A stretch of 5,483 nt of DNA, taken from positions 12,291 to 17,773 of the forward strand of contig VBHE01000095.1 in assembly GCA_005889515.1 (NCBI GenBank), read 5' to 3'. Source of the stretch: Chloroflexota bacterium. Its GTDB lineage: Bacteria; Chloroflexota; Dormibacteria; Aeolococcales; Aeolococcaceae. Within the stretch, counting starts at the first letter, position 1. Every line of letters starts with the position of its first letter. The translations under genes and the position numbers were made by a program. Positions 1-5,039 of the stretch are shown piece after piece. A model generated the notes under the pieces. The model had not been told where the DNA came from and ran no database searches. It saw only the letters and a program-made list of their open reading frames with translations.

Positions 1-352
1 GGAGCAGCGCCTCCTCGGCGACGGCGATGAGCACCGTGGTCGCCGCCCAGGCGGGGAGGAGGCCGAGCGGCGGCGGGCCGAGCACCAGGGTGTGGCCGCT
101 CAACCGCATCGCCGCCGGGGCGATGCAGAGCACCGCCGCCCCGCCGATCCCGATCGCCAGCGCATGTGCTCGCGGCGCCGCCGGGCGCCATCCCGCCGCC
201 GCGGCGGTGGCGAGGAGCAGCACCGAGAAGAGCAGGCCGGAACCGTGGGTGCCGAGCCCGGCGGCGACCCGCAGCGTCATCGCGGCGGCGAGGCCGCCGA
301 GCAGCAGCGCGCAGCGGGCGGGGCCCTCGGCAGAGGTGCGGGCGCCGATCAC
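1..352 (-). CDS. CPBP-family intramembrane protease, N-terminal part (truncated by window edge)
   Basis: Partial gene: 117 codons are visible and the C-terminus lies beyond base 1. The protein is strongly hydrophobic, with predicted membrane segments at about residues 13-33, 38-54, 64-82 and 96-112. The last visible residues are A-V-A-E-E-A-L-L (110-117), and the next base is C, compatible with an Arg codon. That would give the EExxxR motif of CPBP (CAAX protease/bacteriocin-processing, Rce1-like) glutamyl intramembrane proteases, in which the paired Glu residues are catalytic. The later conserved motifs (FxxxH and a final His/Asn motif) are out of view, so the family call rests on one motif plus topology. 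I chose GTG at 352 because it overlaps the TGA stop of the upstream binding-protein gene (GTGA), which implies translational coupling. Internal ATG at residue 25 is an alternative. If CPBP is wrong, it is simply a multi-pass membrane protein. Confidence 0.62.
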   Translation of the reverse strand, partial: MIGARTSAEGPARCALLLGGLAAAMTLRVAAGLGTHGSGLLFSVLLLATAAAAGWRPAAPRAHALAIGIGGAAVLCIAPAAMRLSGHTLVLGPPPLGLLPAWAATTVLIAVAEEALL

Positions 353-1614
353 TGGGACGGCGGCACCAGCTCGGCGCGGCCGGTCGCGTAGACCGCGGGC
401 CAGACCACGACGCTGTGCCGCACCGCCTGCCACTGCCAGATCACCGCCGCGGCGCGGAGGTTCTGGCCGAGGCGGTCGCCGCGGCCGGCGAACAGCAGCC
501 CGGCGCCGTTGGGCAGCGAGCCCTCGGGAAGGTCGGCGGCGCGTGCGGCGGCGGCGATGTGGGCGGGGTCGAGTCCGCCGCTCGCGGCGGCGCGGGGGAG
601 GACGTCGTGGAAGAGCGCCCAGGCGGCGGTGAAGCCGCTCAGCCCCTCCTCGGTCGGGGTCCCGCCGCGGCGCGCCTTCCAGGCGGCGGCGAGGCGGGCG
701 TAGAGGGCGCGCCCCTCGGGGCGCAGCGTCGCCGGGTCGAAGCCGCCGCCGGGACGGTCGGAGGCGAAGACTCCGACCGCGGCGGGGCCGAGGAGCTCAC
801 CGAAGTCGGGCAGGCACTGCGCCATCGTCGAGCCGATGAAGGCGTCGACCCGCACGTCCGCGGCGAGCATCGCCTTGCGGAAGGCCACGCCGTCGGGGAT
901 GTGGGAGGCGAGGATGAGGATGTCCGGGTGGGCGGCCCTGAGCTCGGCGATGACCGGGTCCCATCGCGGCGCCCCCGGGAAGTAGGTGGAGGTGCTCACC
1001 ACCTGCATGCCCGCGGCCCTCAGGGTGGCGGTCGCCGCGTCGGCGACGGAGTGGGCGTAGTCGTCGTCGGCGACGACCATCGACACCCGCAGGTCGGCGG
1101 CGGGCCGGCCGATCATCGGCGCCAGCTGGGTGGCGGCGAACCGTCCCGAGTTGTCGCCGAGGTTGGAGCCGGTGGCGCCGACTCGGAAGACCCGGTCGAG
1201 GCCGCGCCCGGTCAGCTGGTCGGCGACCGCGCCCGCCTCCCAGTACACCATCCCCGCCTGCGAGGTGGCGTAGCTCACCGGCATGGAGAGGTCGGAGCTG
1301 TAGGCGCCGACCACCACCGGCACCCCGTCCCGGTGCAGCTCGGTGGCGCGCTCGGGGCCGACGTCGCGGCCGGGGAGGTCCTTGAGGTCGAGCTCGAGCG
1401 GCCTGCCGGCGACGCCGCCGTCGGCGTTGACGAGGTCGCGGGCGATCTCCACCCCGGCGAGCTCCTCCTGCGCGTAGCCGCCCGACTGCGGGCCGGTCAG
1501 CGGGAAGACCGCTCCGATGCGCAGAGCGTCGGCGCCGTGACCGCCGCAGCCGCCGAGCAGCAGCGGCAGCAGCACGAGCGCGGCGGCGGCGGCGGGGCGG
1601 AGGCGTGCGCGCAT
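349..1614 (-). CDS. ABC transporter substrate-binding lipoprotein (branched-chain amino acid/urea/amide type, Peripla_BP_6-like)
   Basis: 421-aa secreted lipoprotein that should bind a small amino-acid- or amide-like ligand outside the membrane and deliver it to an ABC importer. An Arg-containing n-region (residues 1-6) and hydrophobic core (8-20) end in a lipobox L-G-G-C with the acylated Cys at 23. The mature protein opens with I-G-A-V-F-P-L-T-G (33-41), the standard first strand of type I periplasmic binding folds. Next come E-I-A-x-D-L-V-N-A-D-G-G-V-x-G (56-70), typical of the LivJ/UrtA/AmiC group, and the V-V-V-G-A-Y-S-S strand-loop (100-107) near the expected ligand site. Length fits the family. 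ATG at 1614 is preferred over ATG at 1707 because it gives a proper signal peptide and has GAGGT seven bases upstream. No Liv/Urt permease or ATPase is in the window, so the ligand cannot be named; a sensory or orphan role is possible. Confidence 0.9.
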   Translation of the reverse strand: MRARLRPAAAAALVLLPLLLGGCGGHGADALRIGAVFPLTGPQSGGYAQEELAGVEIARDLVNADGGVAGRPLELDLKDLPGRDVGPERATELHRDGVPVVVGAYSSDLSMPVSYATSQAGMVYWEAGAVADQLTGRGLDRVFRVGATGSNLGDNSGRFAATQLAPMIGRPAADLRVSMVVADDDYAHSVADAATATLRAAGMQVVSTSTYFPGAPRWDPVIAELRAAHPDILILASHIPDGVAFRKAMLAADVRVDAFIGSTMAQCLPDFGELLGPAAVGVFASDRPGGGFDPATLRPEGRALYARLAAAWKARRGGTPTEEGLSGFTAAWALFHDVLPRAAASGGLDPAHIAAAARAADLPEGSLPNGAGLLFAGRGDRLGQNLRAAAVIWQWQAVRHSVVVWPAVYATGRAELVPPSQ

Positions 1615-1620
1615 CGGAGC

Positions 1621-1625
1621 ACCTC
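1621..1625 (-). promoter_or_regulatory. Ribosome binding site deciding the start of the substrate-binding protein
   Basis: The minus strand reads GAGGT here, about 6-7 bases before ATG at 1614. It supports the shorter start, which begins directly at the lipoprotein signal peptide, over the upstream in-frame ATG at 1707, which would put 31 polar residues before the signal peptide. Confidence 0.65.
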
Positions 1626-1689
1626 GTCGGCGATCGTGGAGAGGGGGGCGCGGGGATGATTGCACGTCCGCACGGCCCGCCTCGCGGTG

Positions 1690-1703
1690 CAGTCGGACGA
1701 CTG
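1690..1703. repeat. 14-bp perfect palindrome between the glycosyltransferase and binding-protein genes
   Basis: The sequence CAGTCGGACGACTG is a perfect 6-bp inverted repeat around a central GA. It lies in the 118-nt gap (1615-1732) between the stop of the GT2-GtrA-GAF gene and the binding-protein start. No run of T follows on the minus strand, so it is not a typical intrinsic terminator. It may be a small operator or an mRNA hairpin in the leader of the binding-protein gene. A palindrome this short can arise by chance in GC-rich DNA. No convincing -35/-10 pair was seen in the gap. Confidence 0.3.
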
Positions 1704-1732
1704 TCATCGGCGTCAGCAGTCGCTGCGCGTCC

Positions 1733-3259
1733 TCAGCTCTCGGACAGCGGTGGCGCGGTGGACGGCGCCGGGGTCGCCGGCGGCGGCTCCTCGAGCCGGG
1801 TCAGGGCGCTGACCAGGCCGTCGACGGCGCCGGTCGCGGTCTCGAGCGCGTGGCCGTCGAAGCCGCTCGTCGCCCGCCGCTCGCAGACCACCACCGCGAC
1901 CACCTCGCCGTCGCGGACCACGGGGAGGAGCAGGCTCGAGCTCAGCTCGATGTTCGTACGCCGCTGGGGACGGTGGGATGCGGCCTCGGTCCAGAGCGCG
2001 GGGCGCTGGGTCGCCTCCACCCGGGCGAGGATCGGCGCGGGCACCGCGCCGTCGCCCGAGTGATGGCCGGCGGGGAGGAGGTAGGCGCGATCACCCCCCA
2101 CCGCGGTGGCGAGCTCGGCGAGGGCGGCCTGGACGCCGCCGTTCGTCGCCACCTCGGTCCACGCCGAGGGACGGCGCCGCACCACCGTCCAGTTCAGCGC
2201 CCCGTTCGCCGCCATCGCGACCGCGGCGGCGACCGCGCCGGAGGCGACCGCGGCCCGGCCGGTCTCGACGAGCAACGCGTAGGTGGAGTACATGAGAGCG
2301 CCGGAGAGCCCGGCGCCGCGGATGTACGCGGCGAGGCCCTCCGCGCCGGCCCCCCGCCGCCGGTCGGCGTAGGTCCAGAGCCGGTTCAGGGCGGTGTTCC
2401 AGGCGAGGGCGACCGCGTAGGCGGGGATGACCGCGAGCAGTGCGGGCAGCCCGAGGGGGCCGCTCAGCAGCGCGAGCAGGGGGAGGAAGACGAGCACCCC
2501 GCTGAGCCCCACCAGGCCGAACTTCCAGCGCCGCGCCGAGCCCTTGACGTCGAGGAAGAGCGAGCGGAGGTGGCGGAGATAGAGGAGTCCCTGGCGCGCG
2601 CTCGCCTTGCTGCTCCCCCGCTCACGGGGCATGAACCGGAGCGGCACGTCCTCGACCCGCACCTCCCGGGGGAGGAGCACGAGGAGCTCGAGCAGGATCT
2701 TGAACCCGACCGGGCGGAACTCGATCCCGTCGGCGAGGGTGCGGCGGCAGAGGAAGAAGCCGCTCAGCGGGTCGGTGCTCCGCCGCGCCTCGGTGAAGAG
2801 GGTGCGGGCCACCGCGGTGGCGCCGCGGCTCACCAGACGGCGCCCGGCGCCGTCCAGCCCACCCTGCGAGCCGCCGGCGACGTAGCGGCTGGCGACGACG
2901 AGGTCGGCCCCGCGCATCGCCGCCTCGAGCATCGTCGGGATCACCTCCGGGGGGTGCTGGAGGTCGGCGTCCATGACACAGACGTAGGCACCGGTGGCAA
3001 GCCGCAGCCCGGCGACGACCGCGGTGCTCAGGCCGCCGGCACGCTCGGCCCCGCGGCGGAGCAGGCAGCGCACCCCCCCGCCGGAGGCGGCGGCGAGTGC
3101 CTCGAGCTGGGCCGGGGTGTCGTCGTCGCTGTCGTCGACGAAGCAGAGCTCCGCGGCGATGCCGTCGAGCGCCGAGCGCAGCCGCTCGACGAGGACGGGG
3201 AGGTTGGCCGCCTCGTTGCGGGTGGGGATGACCACGCTGAGGTGCGGCGCCGGGGCCAT
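1733..3259 (-). CDS. GT2 glycosyltransferase (DPM1-like)-GtrA-GAF fusion protein
   Basis: 508-aa protein with three domains. Residues 6-225 are a GT2 domain like polyprenyl-phosphate mannose/glucose synthases: V-V-I-P-T-R-N-E (9-16), V-D-D-S (41-44), the nucleotide-sugar/metal motif D-A-D at 97-99 followed by Q-H-P-P-E (101-105), D-P-L-S-G-F-F (163-169), G-F-K-I-L-L-E-L (185-192), and R-x-x-G-S-S-K (212-218). Residues 246-362 are GtrA with four membrane spans (about 247-266, 270-289, 313-332, 337-357) and the hallmarks W-N-T-A-L-N-R-L-W-T-Y (287-297) and N-x-x-L-N-W-T-V (352-359). Residues 366-490 look GAF-like, with L-L-L-P-V-V-R-D-G-E-V-V-A-V-V-V (443-458). The tail 491-508 is Pro/Ala/Ser-rich. 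Known families suggest transfer of a sugar from a nucleotide donor to a polyprenyl phosphate and flipping of the lipid-linked sugar; the GAF role is inferred to be ligand sensing. ATG 3259 is chosen because the domain begins right after it; an in-frame ATG at 3472 would add 71 non-conserved residues running across the promoter region. Confidence 0.88.
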   Translation of the reverse strand: MAPAPHLSVVIPTRNEAANLPVLVERLRSALDGIAAELCFVDDSDDDTPAQLEALAAASGGGVRCLLRRGAERAGGLSTAVVAGLRLATGAYVCVMDADLQHPPEVIPTMLEAAMRGADLVVASRYVAGGSQGGLDGAGRRLVSRGATAVARTLFTEARRSTDPLSGFFLCRRTLADGIEFRPVGFKILLELLVLLPREVRVEDVPLRFMPRERGSSKASARQGLLYLRHLRSLFLDVKGSARRWKFGLVGLSGVLVFLPLLALLSGPLGLPALLAVIPAYAVALAWNTALNRLWTYADRRRGAGAEGLAAYIRGAGLSGALMYSTYALLVETGRAAVASGAVAAAVAMAANGALNWTVVRRRPSAWTEVATNGGVQAALAELATAVGGDRAYLLPAGHHSGDGAVPAPILARVEATQRPALWTEAASHRPQRRTNIELSSSLLLPVVRDGEVVAVVVCERRATSGFDGHALETATGAVDGLVSALTRLEEPPPATPAPSTAPPLSES

Positions 3260-3265
3260 GGCCGG

Positions 3266-3271
3266 AGCATA
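3266..3271 (-). promoter_or_regulatory. Possible -10 box for a leaderless glycosyltransferase transcript
   Basis: The minus strand reads TATGCT, matching TAnnnT, exactly six bases before the A of ATG at 3259. Transcription from it would begin at or next to the start codon, giving a leaderless mRNA. This would fit the lack of a good Shine-Dalgarno sequence before this gene. No recognisable -35 element was found at 16-19 bp spacing, so the call is weak. Confidence 0.25.
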
Positions 3272-3323
3272 CGGCCCCCGGCGGCCCCGCGATCTCGGCG
3301 GCCGGGGAAGCTGACACCGAATC

Positions 3324-3348
3324 GTGACGCATCGCGCCGTTGCGTCAC
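3324..3348. promoter_or_regulatory. Operator-like inverted repeat in the divergent intergenic region
   Basis: GTGACGCA (3324-3331) and TGCGTCAC (3341-3348) are perfect 8-bp inverted arms separated by 9 bp. Two more symmetric pairs in the spacer bring it to 10 of 12 pairs around a central base. Arm-centre spacing of about 17 bp fits a dimeric helix-turn-helix repressor such as TetR, GntR or MarR types. It ends one base before the TATACT box of the permease operon and spans where the -35 element would sit, so a bound protein would be expected to block or modulate that promoter. It lies 65 bp upstream of the glycosyltransferase start, so it could affect both directions. The regulator is not in the window. 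Confidence 0.55.
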
Positions 3349-3349
3349 C

Positions 3350-3355
3350 TATACT
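3350..3355 (+). promoter_or_regulatory. -10 promoter element of the mlaE-mlaE-mlaF operon
   Basis: TATACT is five of six to the TATAAT consensus and stands out in very GC-rich surroundings. It would start transcription near 3361-3363, giving a 5' leader of about 95 nt before the TTG start at 3457. The best -35 look-alike, GTGACG at 3324-3329, is 20 bp away and lies in the left arm of the dyad. A weak -35 suggests an activator or a non-standard sigma factor, or that -10 recognition dominates. Confidence 0.45.
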
Positions 3356-3445
3356 CAGGCTGCCCCGAGGGGATGGCGAGGACACGGGGCCGAGATGAGA
3401 GCACACAGTGCCTGCCCATCGGTGGCACGCTGGACGACGATGAAC

Positions 3446-3451
3446 GAGAGG
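3446..3451 (+). promoter_or_regulatory. Ribosome binding site for the first MlaE permease
   Basis: GAGAGG (followed by another G) lies 4-5 bases before TTG at 3457. It is the only purine-rich Shine-Dalgarno-like stretch close to the point where codon use turns strongly GC3-rich and homology to YrbE permeases begins. The spacing is a little short. Confidence 0.45.
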
Positions 3452-3456
3452 GTCCT

Positions 3457-4236
3457 TTGGTAGCCCGCGCACGGCAGGGCCTGACCACGCTCGGCGAGCA
3501 GTCGATCCTGTTCGTCGAGGCCTTGCGGGGGACCTTCAGCCGCCCCTTCTACCTCGCCGAGTTCCTCGAGCAGTGCCGGTTCATCATGACCGCCTGCTTC
3601 GTGCCCCTCCTCCTCACCGGCTTCGGCTGGGGGGCGATCGTGGCCCTCGAGGCGGGGACCTTCTTCAAGATCGCCAGCGCCGACTACAGGGTCGGCGGCT
3701 TCATGGTCCTCGCCAACGTCCGGGAGTTCGCCCCGGTCGCCACCGGCCTCATGGTCGCGGCGGTGGCGGGGACGGCGATCACCGCCGACCTCGGCGCCCG
3801 CAAGGTGCGCGACGAGCTCGAGGCGCTGTCGGTGATGGGGATCAGCAACATCGCCTTCATCGTGGTGCCCAGGTTCGCCGCGATGGCGCTGATGACCGCC
3901 CTCTACAACATCCCGATGATCGCCTTCACCTGCCTCAGCGGGTACCTCGCCTCGGTGCACCTCGTCGGCGTCAACCCCGGCGCCTTCCTCAGCACCTTCT
4001 TCACCGAGGGCACACTCCAGGACCTCTACGGCGGCGAGATCAAGTGCATCATCTTCGGCGTCCTGGTCTCGATCATCTGCTGCTACAAGGGGATCACCGC
4101 GAAGGGCGGCGCCGAGGGGGTGGCGCGAGCCGTCCACCAGGCGGTTGTGGCCTCGTTCATCAGCATCCAGGTCTTCGAGTACCTCTACACGCCCACGGTG
4201 CTCGCCCTCTTCCACTCGAGCAACGTGCTCCGGTGA
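3457..4236 (+). CDS. mlaE: MlaE/YrbE-family ABC permease, first copy (Mce/Mla lipid importer)
   Basis: 259-aa inner-membrane permease of the Mce/Mla lipid ABC transporters, which move phospholipids, sterols or fatty acids between an Mce-domain protein and the membrane. The N-terminal amphipathic region carries F-S-R-P-F-Y-L-x-E-F-L-E-Q (27-39), as in actinobacterial YrbE-A proteins. Membrane segments lie near 44-66, 91-110, 131-171, 197-213 and 229-252. The signature A-D-L-G-A-R-K-V-R-D-E-L-E-A-L (110-124) is the cytoplasmic coupling segment that docks on the ATPase. V-N-P-G-A-F (172-177) and C-Y-K-G-I-T-A-K-G-G-A-E-G-V (209-222) are also family features. TTG 3457 is chosen because upstream in-frame codons, including ATG 3340 and 3373, are rich in A/T third positions and encode no conserved sequence. 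First gene of an operon: 7 nt separate its stop from the second permease. Family-level symbol; substrate not determinable here. Confidence 0.9.
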   Translation: MVARARQGLTTLGEQSILFVEALRGTFSRPFYLAEFLEQCRFIMTACFVPLLLTGFGWGAIVALEAGTFFKIASADYRVGGFMVLANVREFAPVATGLMVAAVAGTAITADLGARKVRDELEALSVMGISNIAFIVVPRFAAMALMTALYNIPMIAFTCLSGYLASVHLVGVNPGAFLSTFFTEGTLQDLYGGEIKCIIFGVLVSIICCYKGITAKGGAEGVARAVHQAVVASFISIQVFEYLYTPTVLALFHSSNVLR

Positions 4237-4243
4237 CCGGCTG

Positions 4244-5023
4244 ATGGCGACCCGACCGCTGGCCCGCGTCCGCGACGCGACCCGCACCGTGGGCGAGATC
4301 GTCCAGTTCGCGGGCACGAGCGTCATGACGCGCTACATGCGCGAGGTGTGGTGGTACGCCGCCTTCCTCGCAAAGGGATCCACCCTGGTGGCACTCGTGC
4401 TCACCCTCGCCACCGGCGCCGAGTGCAGTGTCGAGGCCTTCTACTCGCTGTCCCAGATCGGCGCCCTGCCGCTCACCGGGGTCTTCAACGCCATCTGCGA
4501 CACCCGGGAGATCACCCCGCTGTTCTTCGGATTCGCCATCGGCGCCAAGGTGGGCTGCGGGCTGGTCGCCGAGCTCGGCACCATGCGGGTCAACGAGGAG
4601 ATCGACGCTCTCCAGATCATGAGCATGCCCACCCGGGTCTACCTGGTCAGCGTGCGCATGCTCGCCTGCTTCATCGTCCTCCCCTTCATGTACATGCTCT
4701 CCCTGGCGGTGTCCTACGTGGGCTCCTACCTGGTCCAGCACATCCAGATCCGCCAGGTGTCCGACGGCGTCTACTTCGACTACTTCTGGCGCTTCCTCAA
4801 CACCCAGGACCTGATCTTCTCGATGACCAAGGCGGTCGTCTTCGCCATCCTGATCGTGAGCGTCGCCGTGTACCACGGGTACAACGTGACCGGTGGGGCG
4901 GTGGGCATCGGCAGAGCGGTGGCGAAGACCATGGCGATCTCCCTGGTCATGGTGGTCGTTGTGAACGCGGTTTTGACACAGATCTTCTGGGGCAACAATC
5001 CCAATCTGCCGATCCAGATCTGA
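4244..5023 (+). CDS. mlaE: MlaE/YrbE-family ABC permease, second copy (Mce/Mla lipid importer)
   Basis: 259-aa permease of the same family and exact length as the preceding one, yet clearly diverged, so it is a paralogue and not a recent duplicate. An amphipathic N-terminus (1-35) leads into membrane segments near 38-57, 92-110, 132-164, 197-209 and 230-248. The coupling signature is A-E-L-G-T-M-R-V-N-E-E-I-D-A-L (109-123), nearer to the canonical EExDAL form than in the first permease. V-Y-H-G-Y-N-V-T-G-G-A-V-G-I (209-222) aligns position for position with the first copy. The pair probably forms a heterodimeric membrane core, as inferred for YrbEA/YrbEB in actinobacterial Mce systems. ATG 4244 is used although the ribosome binding site is weak; the 7-nt gap suggests reinitiation or coupling from the upstream stop. 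An earlier in-frame ATG at 4145 lies inside the first permease gene and encodes no homologous sequence. Confidence 0.9.
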   Translation: MATRPLARVRDATRTVGEIVQFAGTSVMTRYMREVWWYAAFLAKGSTLVALVLTLATGAECSVEAFYSLSQIGALPLTGVFNAICDTREITPLFFGFAIGAKVGCGLVAELGTMRVNEEIDALQIMSMPTRVYLVSVRMLACFIVLPFMYMLSLAVSYVGSYLVQHIQIRQVSDGVYFDYFWRFLNTQDLIFSMTKAVVFAILIVSVAVYHGYNVTGGAVGIGRAVAKTMAISLVMVVVVNAVLTQIFWGNNPNLPIQI

Positions 5024-5024
5024 C

Positions 5025-5028
5025 GAGG
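5025..5028 (+). promoter_or_regulatory. Ribosome binding site for the ATPase gene
   Basis: GAGG lies directly after the stop of the second permease and 11 bases before ATG at 5040. The spacing is slightly long, but no comparable motif precedes the internal candidate starts at 5109 and 5208, so it favours the long N-terminus of the ATPase. Confidence 0.4.
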
Positions 5029-5039
5029 CGACTGTAACG

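Noticed and set aside
166..1659. 497-codon plus-strand open frame opposite the substrate-binding protein
   Set aside because: Low-complexity Gly/Ala/Arg/Val translation without domains, antisense to a gene with a signal peptide, lipobox and binding-protein fold motifs.
3363..3372. CCCCGAGGGG as a terminator or riboswitch element
   Set aside because: A four-base stem with a two-base loop is too small for a stable hairpin and has no T tract. No wider conserved RNA structure was recognisable in the leader.
3340..3456. Longer N-terminus for the first permease from ATG 3340 or ATG 3373
   Set aside because: Codons here often end in A or T, unlike the gene body, and the residues are polar and unconserved. 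ATG 3340 lies upstream of the TATACT box, so a transcript from that promoter would not contain it. The GAGGGG before ATG 3373 abuts the start with no spacing.
1850..3463. 537-codon plus-strand open frame opposite the glycosyltransferase fusion
   Set aside because: It is antisense to a gene with clear GT2 and GtrA motifs. Its translation is Arg/Gly/Glu/His-rich without motifs, as expected from stop-poor GC-rich DNA read on the wrong strand.
3260..3472. Longer N-terminus for the glycosyltransferase from ATG 3472
   Set aside because: It would run through the divergent promoter and dyad, overlap the start of the opposite permease gene, and add 71 Arg/Pro-rich residues before the GT2 first strand.
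3355..4326. 323-codon minus-strand open frame opposite the first permease
   Set aside because: Charged low-complexity translation typical of the reverse complement of a hydrophobic GC-rich gene; no motif found.
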